From: Pyropia yezoensis
Taxonomy: Eukaryota > Rhodophyta > Bangiophyceae > Bangiales > Bangiaceae
Assembly: GCA_009829735.1 (NCBI GenBank)
Contig: CM020619.1
Coordinates: 23,523,554-23,587,553, forward strand
DNA: 64,000 bases
Direction: 5' to 3'
A program made the position numbers and the translations under genes. Positions 19,455 through 29,946 of this stretch are shown here, in pieces. The notes under the pieces were generated by a model. It was not told the origin of the DNA. It searched no databases and was given only the letters and a program-made list of their open reading frames with translations. Within the stretch, counting starts at the first letter, position 1. Each line of letters opens with the position of its first letter.

Positions 19455-21398
19455 CTAGGCACGCATGCTAGACTCTCTCACTCCACGGCCCTCGCCCTCA
19501 CGTGGAGGCGAGCGGCGAGACCCACGCCGATAACGGTCTCCACTTGTTGGAGGGGGCGGCGGCTCCAAGTCGGAACCGTCGCGCCCCTCACGGTCGCGCA
19601 AGTGGCGCCGACCGTGGCCACTCTTCTGCCTGGTCTTGCGCGCAAGTTTGCGACGCAGACGCTGGACAGACTCCGTCTCCGACGGGGTAGAGGACTCCGA
19701 AACGGAGTAAGTCAACTCGTCTTCCGATACGGAAGGAGAGCGCCGCGAGTGTCGGCGACGACGGCGAGGAGGCGAGTATGCCCGGCTTGCCCGACGTTTG
19801 CCACGCCCAAGTGGGGCTGGCTGGGGCATAATGGCCCCAATGCGAGCCAACTCGGCTGTCATAATTTCCGCCACCGACTCGCAACTCGCGGTCGCCACTG
19901 CAGTACGAACGCGCTCCTCAAGTTGAGGAGTCTCGGAACTCTGTAGAGTTGCGGTCGACGCGGCCAACCAGGAAATGGTGCGCACCAACGTGGTGATCAT
20001 CATCTCTGAGGTTAGAGGCGTGGGCGGCAACACCAACTTGGGGTATACCGTCAGGAGGGTGGCCCCCAAGTTGGGGGACACCGGGGTGGAAGACTCCACG
20101 GCCACACTGATCGGGATGTTCCCGTGAGGTTGAAAAGGAACAGGAGGAAGCGGAGGGGCCCGCCGAGGTGGCGGTACCCGGGTGTAACTGCGACCCCGAC
20201 TTGGGGCCCCCGCAGTGGGTTGAGTCATATGGTCATCATAGGACGGCACGGCCATAACTATGGGCTTGTCCGGGGGTGGCGCAGTGTGGCGATCCACCCC
20301 CGGGGCATACGGGTAGTCCCCGATGCCCAACCCCTCTCGTAGGACCACACGGCCGTCGTGAAGTTCACGAGCGACCCACACGAACTGGCGAAGTGCGCCA
20401 TCGTCCTTGGGCCCACGAGTGGGGCGGCGCAACTTGAGCTCAATGCTCTCCCACTCGATAAACTTATGGAGCCGGAGCCTCTCCTCAAGTAGAGTGAGTT
20501 GCCCTGATGAGCACCCCTCAGCAACTAGCGGAGGGGTGAGCTGTTCCAAACCTTGGAGGAGCCGGAGGGGGAGATGCCAGAGCATCCCCCGCCGCTGAAC
20601 ACAGGACACCCAGGTCGACATGACCTTGAGGAGCCACTGGGTGGCCAACATGGCCCACACCAGGTGATCAGGGGCAGCCGTCAACATGACGGAGCCGAAG
20701 TGGTCAAGCAACCGTGGCAACAACGCCGGGAACCCGTAGGGGACCTCAACTTGAGGCCACCACTCGGGCTTCTTCGGATAGTACTGCTCCTTACTGGCAG
20801 CAGACTGTTGAGGAAACTCAAGTTGAGCCGAGGTCACCAAGTAGGGACCTCGCCGGAAGTCTTTCTCCATCCGCACATCAAAGTGATGAGTGTGCGGATC
20901 CGCCTCGTGGAGGTACGGTGGGCGAGTTGCCACAGCGCCCCACGTGAAGGTCGGCAAGTCGCCGGGACCCGGGATAGTTCCCCCGCGGTCCACCATGGCC
21001 TTGGCCCGCTGAACGTCCTCAACCTCCTCATCGTCCAGGAAGGCAAACTGGTCCGTCCTGAAGCCGGCAGGGAACCCGACCCTACGGGGATACTTCTCCC
21101 GTTGGCGGTCCCATACCCGGCCCATCGCTGCGCCAAGTCGGCCACAGCGAAGAACAGTCAGCCCCTCCTCATAGAGAGGCCAAGCGGGGTAAAACCACCG
21201 CCCCAAGGCCTCACGCGGGACAACTTGTCCCGCCTCCGGGGGAGACCCCGCCGTCAACCCAAAGCCGGGTGACGCGGGAGTCCCGTCCCCCGGAGCGATC
21301 GCGGAGCCCCCGCCGGAAGTTCCGGCGGGTGCTGCTCCGTAGGAGGTGTCCTCCATGCGCTCGTCAAGAGAGTCCGTCTCCACTCCCGGAGTCGCCAT
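19455..21398 (-). CDS. Antisense accessory gene of A1 (647 aa), unknown function
   Basis: This is a long minus-strand frame inside A1, between the pol stop and the 3' LTR. I chose the ATG at 21398 (context GCCATGGCG); the frame is open 57 codons further upstream. The protein has a Gly/Ala/Pro-rich start, then a roughly 300-residue ordered region (REALGRWFYP, YEEGLT, RRVGFPAGF, HHFDVRM, RRGPYLVTS, PYGFPALLPR, GLGIGDYPYAPGV), a Pro-rich linker, a further ordered stretch, and a basic tail with RRRRRHSRRS and Arg/Ser-Pro repeats resembling RS domains. It ends in TAG, 111 bases from the pol stop. I recognise no family. Relatives exist at 8614-6713 and 3831-4274, and the differences favour silent changes in this frame, which argues for a real protein. 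RNA binding or splicing/export control is a guess from the tail. Confidence 0.75.
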   Translation of the reverse strand: MATPGVETDSLDERMEDTSYGAAPAGTSGGGSAIAPGDGTPASPGFGLTAGSPPEAGQVVPREALGRWFYPAWPLYEEGLTVLRCGRLGAAMGRVWDRQREKYPRRVGFPAGFRTDQFAFLDDEEVEDVQRAKAMVDRGGTIPGPGDLPTFTWGAVATRPPYLHEADPHTHHFDVRMEKDFRRGPYLVTSAQLEFPQQSAASKEQYYPKKPEWWPQVEVPYGFPALLPRLLDHFGSVMLTAAPDHLVWAMLATQWLLKVMSTWVSCVQRRGMLWHLPLRLLQGLEQLTPPLVAEGCSSGQLTLLEERLRLHKFIEWESIELKLRRPTRGPKDDGALRQFVWVARELHDGRVVLREGLGIGDYPYAPGVDRHTAPPPDKPIVMAVPSYDDHMTQPTAGAPSRGRSYTRVPPPRRAPPLPPVPFQPHGNIPISVAVESSTPVSPNLGATLLTVYPKLVLPPTPLTSEMMITTLVRTISWLAASTATLQSSETPQLEERVRTAVATASCESVAEIMTAELARIGAIMPQPAPLGRGKRRASRAYSPPRRRRRHSRRSPSVSEDELTYSVSESSTPSETESVQRLRRKLARKTRQKSGHGRRHLRDREGRDGSDLEPPPPPTSGDRYRRGSRRSPPREGEGRGVRESSMRA

Positions 21399-21723
21399 GG
21401 CTCTCCCCAAGTTGGGGAGAGACGCTCTGGCTATCGCAGCACGAGACCCGCCTCGAGTTGAGGGGGACTCGGATCGTGGGTATACGGGTGGCCTCCCCAG
21501 CGTGGGGCGGCCCAGTGGAAGGTGAAGGGGAGGTGGTGGTGATGGTGAAGTGTGAACTGAGGAGAGCAAGCTGCCGAGTGGGCAAGCTTGAGGAGAGGGG
21601 CGGTCAACGTGACCGCCTCCACATCCGTGTTACGTACTCGATGGCGGACAGCAAGTCGCGCCCCCAACGCCGAGACGTGCGTTTACGAACCCCCTCACAG
21701 GGCCGACCGGGTCGGTCGGAACT

Positions 21724-21736
21724 GAGGAGAGGGGAG
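21724..21736 (+). other. Polypurine tract of A1
   Basis: GAGGAGAGGGGAG lies immediately upstream of the 3' LTR start at 21737. It is the expected plus-strand primer for reverse transcription. Confidence 0.75.
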
Positions 21737-22205
21737 TGTGGCAGTATTGACCCCCAGGTAGGGGGGCAACACGTGCCATGCAAGGGGCGGCAGGCCACTA
21801 GCCTGATCCGTTCCTCCCCCTGCATTTGGGTCCATATTCCCTAAGTTTGGGATAGTTAGCTTAGTAGTAAATCCAACTTGGATTTGAGGGTTTTCTGCAT
21901 TTATCGTCTTGAATTTTCGTGTGGCCCGGTGGGCAGGTGCTGGGGTTGGAGATTCTGAGTGGTGAGATTCTGAGTGGACCCTGGGGGGATGAGGGGAGGG
22001 ACAGCGGGGCTTGGCCCTGCGTCCCCGTCCCGACCAGGAAACTGTTGGACCACACACCATCCTCTTGTTTGTCCGTGGGGGGTTTGCCCCACAACAGGGA
22101 CAGAGTGTGTGCGACTTGCACTTCTTCCGGTTCCCCCGACACGGGAGGCAGCCCTAGCACACCGCCCCAACTTGGGTGCCGTGTGTGCTAGTAATTTTTG
22201 CCACA
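21737..22205 (+). repeat. 3' LTR of A1
   Basis: 469 bp, same ends and length as the 5' LTR, with about four substitutions by eye. It is followed by TGTAG, the second copy of the target-site duplication. Confidence 0.95.
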
Positions 22206-22526
22206 TGTAGGTCCAGGAGTAAACACACCAGGGGCTTTCCCTGGACGTTCAGGAGTAGAACCAACCGGCGGGAGACGTCTGCTTCGAGCGGACGCAAACG
22301 CCGTTGTCCCCGGGGTGGCTCCCACAGGCGGGACAGCTGGAGGAACGGGAGCAGGAGGTACTTGGCTGCGTGTGGACTCCAGTCCGCTACCGGGTGTCAC
22401 GCCCAGGTCTGCTTCGCCCGTAGGGATAACGTCGGGTTGGGCACCGTCCCCCGCGATGACCAGGGATGCGTCAAGGGACGCGGGGTCTACCGCTTTGGGC
22501 ACCGTCGTGCCGGGGGGGGTTGCCAT
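22206..22526 (-). pseudogene. Family B gag N-terminal region copy 2, split part 2
   Basis: It starts at the ATG at 22526 (context CAACATGGCA) and runs to the A1 insertion site, then continues at 12823. Same Pro/Thr/Gly-rich sequence as copy 1 with scattered substitutions. Confidence 0.8.
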
Positions 22527-23307
22527 GTTGGTCTCTTGACAGCCACAGTCCAGTTTCCTGCGTGTCCAAAGATCGCAAAACCACAAGAGAGGGGTTGGGG
22601 AGCCATGAATGGGATTCCCGTGAACGGGTGCAAATGAATCCCAAACCACAGAAGAAGACAGAACAGGAACAACCCAACCGCTGCTCCCAAATGTCTCTTC
22701 TCAAACACTCCGCATCCCCTGCTGCTCCACCAAATATGTGGTACAAAACTCGATCCTCTCAGACACATGTCAGTATCCCTCGTGGAAAAGGGACAGGTAA
22801 CACAGAAAGGGGAACTACGAGAGTGGTATGCCTGTTGCCTCACGTGCCTGCTCGCAGAACAAACAGACACGCACGGTACTGCACAAGGGGAAGAGGAAAG
22901 CAAACGCGCAGTTCTCTTTTTCCTGAGGGCGCGGGCCAAGGGCGCCTCGCTGTCCCTCTTAACGTGCATCTGGGGGAACCTCGGCACTCTGGCCAGGTAG
23001 CCCCCCCATACCCCCGAGTGGCCCCGACCCGAGTCTAACCTCGTCAGGTCGGGGGCCACTGTCTTTACTAATTATATTCCCACTTACTAATCTCACACTC
23101 AAATTCTCTCAAATCAAGTGCCTCACAAATACACAAAAACCCATCAGAAATCCCTCTTCCACGTGTGAATACCGTAGTCTACCGCATCCCAGTGCCGGGC
23201 ACGGGCCACGGCCGCCAACCATCACCACACGGCGGGCGTGTTCTGGCACCTTGTGCCCTCTGGTTGCAGTCCCGGGTCGGCGCCAAGTCGGGGCCATGGA
23301 TGCTACA
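22211..23307 (-). mobile_element. Family B element copy 2, 5' segment
   Basis: 5' LTR (22737-23307), primer site and gag start of the B element interrupted by A1. It matches 1590-2690 closely until the LTR start; beyond 23307 the sequence is unrelated to the copy 1 flank. Confidence 0.85.
22737..23307 (-). repeat. 5' LTR of family B copy 2
   Basis: 571 bp beginning TGTAGCATCC (minus strand) and ending ACCACA next to the primer site complement at 22716-22732. Small length and base differences distinguish it from the copy 1 LTR. Confidence 0.75.
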
Positions 23308-26300
23308 CTTCCCCCTTTTTTCGGCTGGTTTTTTTTATGGGGATGGCATTTGTGTGTGGGGGGATTTCGCTTGCTTTTCGTGTGTTGGCCCGGTGAGCGG
23401 CCGGTGCCTTGCTGGCACTTGGCCCGCTGGGGGCGCCCTCTGTGTGCGTCGTTCTGGGCCCATAGAGGGGTCAGGGGGGGAGGTTCTTGAGGGGTGCTCC
23501 TGGGTTCTCCGCGGGGCCATCTTGTAAAATCAACAGTGCTATGGGCTCCTTCTCCCACGGGCTTTTGTCCTTTTTACCTTTGCCTCGTACCGTGGCGGGC
23601 GAGTCGATCAGCAAGGGCTCTTACCTGTTCCTTCCCGGGCTTCGGACTGCGTTATCTGTGTGTGTGTGTGCGGCTTGTGGTTTCGAGAACCTGGGTTCCA
23701 TTACGCTACAGTCAGCACCACCACCCCCGATTCGAGAAGTGCGCGGCCGAGGCGATCCAGCTGGGCCTGGCTCGCCGTGATGGCCTTCCCCGGCATCACC
23801 CAGGTGACGCCCTCGGAGCACGGCGTCGTCGTCAGCGTGTGTCAGGCGGCGGGACGGCCGCGACCCACGCAAACACACCCCATGCCCCCTCTCCCCACAA
23901 AGCCTGACGTATTTATATATTAAATAGCACCCCCCCCCCCCCCCTTCCCTGCCTTCACTCTTCTCGCGTCGTTCTCCTCGAGTCATCTGCGACAGCTGCC
24001 CGAGGAAGGCGCACGCCGACGGCGCCATCGAACACCGTTCATAAGATGGCGCTCCCTCCTCACCCCCTTAGCGCTCCCTCTCCATCTCATTGTAGGTCAC
24101 CGCTCAAGTGCTCCTCCTGGAGGTCCAAAACCTTGAGCCCGACACGCCGCTCCATTCACCGTATGCCAGATAGATATCTACATTGCGAGCAAAAAAAAGC
24201 TAAATCTATAAATCTGTTTAGATGTGACGGGAACCTCTCATCCAAATTCAAAAGCGTCCCTAACCAAATCACAAATCGCGAATGTGCACGGCACCCGAGC
24301 CGACATGAACGGGGGGCTGCTCAATGGGTATTGTGGACCTGACAAATTGTGACACCATGCCAGAGATGTCAAGTGAATTCAATTAGATTACAAACACGTC
24401 GATTTTATAGGATTAGACCACATAAAATCACACGTGTTTGAATGTAGTCACTTAGATCTTCTGACAGTGGCCCCCCCAGGTGCTACACCTCTCCGACGTG
24501 CTCCACGCCGACGTTGCCGACGTCGGCAGACTGCCGGTATGCCAACCCCCGCCCGTTCTCGTCCTCCTGACGTCGCCGCACCGCGATGGGCGGTTGCGCT
24601 TCCCCACCACCCCCAGCGGAGACCGCCCATGACGAGCCGGTCTCGGCGGCACCTCCTGGCCGAGACAGCCTTCCTCCTGGCATGGTGGCCGCCACGCCAC
24701 CGGTTGACGCACTGACCGAGCCTGCGATAGACGCCCGACCTCTCTTGTCGCGTAAGCGCGGGCATCGAAGTACATCGGTCCGATTAGAGTAGAAATCGGT
24801 CTCGATGATTGCAGTCAATGTAAATCGTTTTAGAACGTTTAAAATCAAGGGTTGATTATAATCACATTTTTAGTCGACCCAAATTTGATTAAATCACACC
24901 TCTGCACTTTGCTTAATCGATCGTCAATTGGGCTAGCGCGCCCCGCCTCGAGACGTGACGGCTTTGTTCTTTGGCTTCGTGGCTCGGCAGGTGTCCGATG
25001 GCGAGTCATACCCCCCCCCTACGGTACTGTATGGCTTTTGGCTCCTTGGTGGAGATGCTTTCAGGCGTCAACGGGGCGCGGTCAGGCATCGATGTGGAGT
25101 CCTCTGCCCCATGGGGCCTCTGGGGGGGGGGGGGGCTAATGTCGGCAGCCGCGTTCGGCCGGGGCAGCGCCCTGCCCGAGACAGGCCGTTTGCTATATTA
25201 TTGTTTGTGCGTGCCTAGCACGAGGTCACATCGTTGCCCACTAAGCTTCTTGGCGACCGTTGCCAGGTGCTGGCCAATTATTGCGCGGGATTGCACGACA
25301 CCTGTGATTGAGTATCACACGGGTGGTTGATTGGCGCCTTCGGGGGCGAGATTCTCTGCGTTGCCTGCGTGCTGGCGGCGCCCTACTGGCCTGTCGGCGA
25401 CCTGTGTGGCAGGCGCTGCTCGTGCGTACCCCTGGCTCGGGTGAGTGCACCTGTGTTTCTTGTGCGTGCACGAGAGAGGGGCTTGGCCCGGCGTGTGTGG
25501 GCGCGCCTGCATGCCTGTGGAAGGGGATGCCCGTGCGGGCCCGTGTGCGTGCCCTGGCGTGGGGGGCTGCGCCGGCCCTACATGAGGGCAGGCACAGCGC
25601 GCCGAGGGGACGATTGCGAGGGGGGAGACATTGAACGACGAAGAAGAAGGACTCTTGGATTGCTGTGTCTGGGGCGTGCACGGACGTCGGCTGCCCCATC
25701 TACACGGATCCGCGGTCGGTAGCAGACCGTGAGTCTGATACGATTTCTGCCAATACTGCCACACAATCCACACCAATTGCCCCGAGCCTTCAATTGCCCG
25801 AATAGCCCAGGAGAGCCCAGGAGACGGCCCCAGATTCTGTCGAGAAATCTGCAGCGAGCCCTCAGCCGAGCGCGGTCCCCTGACACTCCCCCCCCCCCAC
25901 CCTATCGGGTCGTGTGGGGGTGCAACCTGAGAAGCCAAATCATGCGATTCCAAGGCCTGGAGCCACTGCTAGGTATCACCCCTTTTTGGCCTCTCTGGAG
26001 GTGCTACCTGGACAGTGTCTTTTCTTCATCTCGATGACAGGGGGGTATGACTCAACCGCGAAAAGTGATCGAACCGTCCATAGTGGCAGTGGGAGGGTGT
26101 TGGATCACAGGGGGTGGGATATGATCGAACCGCGCAGCAGTGTTCGAACCATCCACAGCGTCGCGGCGAGAAGCTTTGGCCACGTGTTCGCTGCATGACT
26201 GCACTGGTCCAGGACCGGGACAGCCGCCGCTATCTGATTGGGCGTGGGGGACCCACCAAAACTTTAGCTCCTAAGTCCTGGGAGTGTCCAACTTTTGGGA

Positions 26301-26750
26301 AAGGTGCCATATTTCCAGTCTATTCCTGTTTGTCGGCCCTGGCGCGTTCCAACGCGACCCTCGTCAACCACTTCCCACGCCTAGTTAAGGAGTGCAGCCT
26401 GGGTTTCTTTACACTAGCCTTTTCAAAGAAACGTGCAGCCCTGTGAGTGGCTGAGAAGAAAATTGGGGTTTTCTCATGACCCCAATTCTCACCCCACGCC
26501 ACAGAGGCCGTGAGGGACGGTCGGGCGCAGCCCCGGTGACGCGGCCACCCGGATCTTGCGCTTCAGTGCGTCCCCCCATTGTGCGTCTACCCCACGCGTT
26601 GAGCGACATTTCCACCCCTTCCCCCCCTCCACCACTCCGCCCTATTTCCTCCCTTCACCACTCCGTCCGATATCCCCCCTCCTCCACTCCACATCCCCCC
26701 TCCTGTTTTTTAGACACTTCATGATGTAGGGGCCGAGTAGTGTTTCGCTA
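23308..26750. other. Gene-poor interval
   Basis: I find no frame here with recognisable protein features; the longer open frames are low-complexity and found on both strands. It alternates GC-rich and AT-rich pieces (AT-rich around 24150-24440 and 24780-24920), has a poly-C run near 23928-23944 and a G run near 25124-25134, and several short inverted repeats, including one at 24391-24440. Confidence 0.6.
24391..24440. repeat. Imperfect inverted repeat in AT-rich island
   Basis: CAAACACGTCGATTTTAT (24391-24408) and ATAAAATCACACGTGTTTG (24422-24440) are reverse complements apart from two positions near the ACGTG, with a 13-base loop. It could be a cruciform or a remnant of a miniature element. 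No flanking duplication was seen. Confidence 0.5.
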
Positions 26751-26752
26751 GG

Positions 26753-29518
26753 GTAAGTTTGCATCTCGTTGTTTGCTCTGATGATTCTCACTTTGGCGGG
26801 TGGGTGCCCGTCTCCTTACTGGCAGGCGGTCGTGGGCGGAGAGTTGCACCACTTTCTGGACTGGTGCTGACTGGCGCATTCGTTTCTTGCCCGTTCTTCG
26901 TGTTTTTCTGTGTATGTAGCTTGACTGCGTCGGAGATAGTAAAAACTTTCTCTGGCAAAGTGCTTGCGTTCACTTGCTCCCCTTGTGGTGTACTGTTTTT
27001 GAAGCAGGGTTCGGCCCTCCAAGCTTGGCGGAAAGGCAACCAAGAAAACCCGCCGACAGCCACAACCACCGCTGTGGCAGCACTGCGCGTCACACAGTGC
27101 AAACAAAGCCTGGGGATTGACGGCAGTGGGCTGCCTAAAGGGGTGTGCGAAAGATGCTACCGCTCGGCCAGGCGGCCCCCTCTCCCCGTACCCCCCTCCC
27201 CGGCAAGTTCTCACACCTCCGCCTTGAGCTTGCCCTCCCCCACCCCACCCTCCCCTCTCCCCCGAGCCGCTCCCTGCCTACCGTGTCAGCCTGTATGTAA
27301 ACCCCTTGAGGAACGGGCGGCCACCGCTGAGCGCCTGCTCGCGCGGGCGCACGCGCGGGTCAGAGCCCTCAGCGAAATGCTCGCAACCGCGCGTGCCGCT
27401 TCACCTCCCTCGTTGCCTCAAGAAAATGCCTTGGCGGTGGGCGAGAGCGGCAACAATGAGTCCCTTCCGGTCGCCGAATTTCTTCGGAAGTTACGTGCAG
27501 GGAATTATTGGAGCGAGGAAGATCATGTGAACCTGAAGTTAATCGTGGGCGCGGTACTGCTCAAGACAACTCCTTGCGAAATTCGCGTGGGGCACGTCGA
27601 CGGTCGCGGAGTGCACTACATACAGGTGATAATCCCCCAAAAGAAGAAGGTGACCAAGCGACAGGAGTACCGGCGCTTGTTGCCGGTCAAGCGGGTGCTC
27701 GCACTTGCTGGAGTGGACGTGAACTCTGTCTTCGAGCGGTCGCCAAAGAAACGGCGGCTAGACCCACCTGCTCGACTCTGCGTGGACCATCAGGTCGGGA
27801 TGATTGCCGATGTTGGATTGAGCTCGTCGCAGTACAACAAGATCCGCTCGGGCTTTGGCGGCTCCAAGAGCGGAATGGCGAGCTTGCCCGCGCTACGCGC
27901 GAAGCGGCGCCGGCTGGAAAACATGGCTTCAAAGGAAGTGGAGGTCAACCAGACTGGTGCCCACCTCGCCAAGCTTCGTGACGTGGTGCAGGAACGAGCA
28001 GCCGCACTGTGGGACTCTGGGTCCTTTGTTGAGCGGCTTGTTCTCGGAAAGGAGTCCAAGCCGATTCTACAAACGGAAGACTTTGTTATTCAAGAGCAGG
28101 ACGGGACGAGCCCATGGGCCAAGGTCCATCCTCCTCAAGTGAAGGATATCCAAGTCACACTTGGACTGGACACAGGCGGAGATCCAAGCTCGGTCAAGAT
28201 TGTCGCGTCGGTCATCAACCACCGGCAGCCGAACAAGCTTGCCAACACCATTCTTGTCGCTGTCTGCCCAGCAAGCAAAGACAACCACGAACAGGTATCT
28301 GCTATGCTGAGAATCCACCTTCAGCAGCTGGCGCTGCTTTTGCGGGAGGGGGTCAGCGTTGGTGGCAATCGGCGAGCCGTGCGTCTGTTCGTATTGGGCG
28401 ATTACGACGCTCTGTGCACTTTGCATGGCCATAAGGGGCCAAGCGCGACGATGCCCTGCCTCTGATGCCTCAGCACAAGAGCGACGAGTGCCAAAAACGA
28501 TCGCCTGGATGCCAAGTACGGCATTCTCCGAGACGTCGACGGCACGAGGCACCCTCGCTCAAACTCCCATCTTCTCGAAATGGAGACTGCCAACAATGGG
28601 CCGGGACCTCTGCCTCGCGACCTGCATGTTTCAAAGCACAAGTCGATTGAACGGATGCCTCTGATGAAGGGGGACCTCCGCCAAGTGGTGCCTATTCCCC
28701 TTCACATAACTCTGGGAGGAAACAGGCGCTTTCTGCGCTTGTGTGTGGAGCTTGTCATCATGTGCCTGTCCAAATCGCAAGGCAAGACGTACGCGCTGGG
28801 GCTTGCAGACACTTTGCGGCGGTCTGTCGGTGTTCGTCCGGCATCTTACCACGGAGATGTCTTTGTCGGGAAGGATTGTCACATCATCTCGGCGAAGAGG
28901 GATGTTGTGACCAACACGTTGCTTGGAATCTTGCCACAAGCCGACTACGACGCAGTGAAGAAGGTATGGGAGCTGTGGGACAAGATTCGAGGCACACTGA
29001 ACCGAGCCGAGATGATCGGCATTGACGAGAGGAAGGCCTTCCTTTCGAACACGCGTGCTCTTGTGGTATGGTTGAAGAACAAGTTTCCATGGTTCAGCAT
29101 CTCCCCCAAGTTGCACATTCTTCGCTTCCATGCACCTGACTTTCTGGACCGGTTTGGCAGCATTGGACTGTACGGGGAGCAAGCCATTGAGGCATGGCAT
29201 GGCCACTACAACCAGAACGCGAACAAGTACACTGCTGAGACCGGACTTCAGTCCGCGGCCAAGCTGGTGCGAACAAAGGCACTCGCACTCGAAGCTGGCG
29301 ACTGGCGAACAACTTATTCTTCAAAGAGGAAGTCCGCGAAGGCTGGTGCAAGGATGGCGACCAAGGCAGGCGATAAGCGACTTCGAGGAAACAAGGAAGG
29401 TCTGTTGCAAAGCGATGCGACCTTGGAGAGAAACATCGAGGATGGAAAGCAGTGGGCAGAGTCTATTTATGAGGAGGGCTTGCAGACTACATCAGCATTT
29501 TTTAAAGGCCTCACGTAG
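26753..29518 (+). pseudogene. DDE-type transposase gene interrupted by TGA at 28463
   Basis: An intron (GTAAGT donor at 26753, T-rich tract and acceptor ending 26919) leads into a frame open from 26920 to 28465. The same frame resumes after a TGA and runs to the TAG at 29516-29518. The N-terminal part has paired cysteines (TCSPC and VCERC, zinc-finger-like). The body has conserved-looking GLDTGGD and LGDYD acidic motifs and a PCL-stop-C motif, where the stop occupies a position that I recall as Trp (PC-W-C) in related uncharacterised metazoan proteins. The C-terminal PKLHILRFHAPDF...GSIGLYGEQAIEAWHGHYN resembles the last catalytic helix of RAG1/Transib-like RNase-H-fold transposases. The assignment is by motif memory only. 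The upstream exon was not resolved. Confidence 0.55.
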
Positions 29519-29946
29519 GTGTGTCATTTAATTTGCGTATGAGGTCATTGAATGCATCAAGGCAACGTCGTATGCAGAACGCCTCCTCCGACCTGGGCTC
29601 GCGCCTTCTACCTGAATGTGAAGCGGTTTTTCTGTCATGACGCACAGCTCTCGAAGCATCCGAACCCTCGTCATCGTTAATGTACTCAAATATACGCGAC
29701 TGTGACACGCAACCAATATTACTCACTGTGAACTACTATTGAGATAGAAGTTTATCTAGTTTCACTGCGAATTCTGCGCGCGCCGACTACAATCGCGTGC
29801 CCTCCTCCGCTGCTCCCCCGCCTCTTGCGCCCATCGACGTCCGAGCCACCTATTTTATGTCTCTCCAGCGTCCTACGAACCTTTCATTCTCCCCGCTCTG
29901 CCTAGTCCTCTTGCTTTCCAGCAAGGCTCAAGGTCGACGGTCGAAA

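Larger units (their letters stand above)
12829..22205 (+). mobile_element. Complete chromovirus A1 (9377 bp), nested in family B
   Basis: This Ty3/gypsy element is intact by inspection. It has a 5' LTR (12829-13297), primer site, leader, gag, pol (protease, RT, RNase H, integrase, chromodomain), a long antisense gene, polypurine tract and 3' LTR (21737-22205). It is flanked by the direct repeat TGTAG (12824-12828 and 22206-22210), whose removal restores the family B gag sequence seen in copy 1. I counted about four differences between its LTRs, which implies recent insertion. Its coding frames are unbroken, so it may still be autonomous. Confidence 0.93.

Noticed and set aside
25315..25953. 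212-codon minus-strand frame in the gene-poor interval
   Set aside because: Composition-driven, no domain, overlapping equally long frames on the other strand.
26444..26500. AATTGGGGT...ACCCCAATT inverted repeat
   Set aside because: Only 9-bp arms with no element structure or flanking duplication; expected by chance at this scale.
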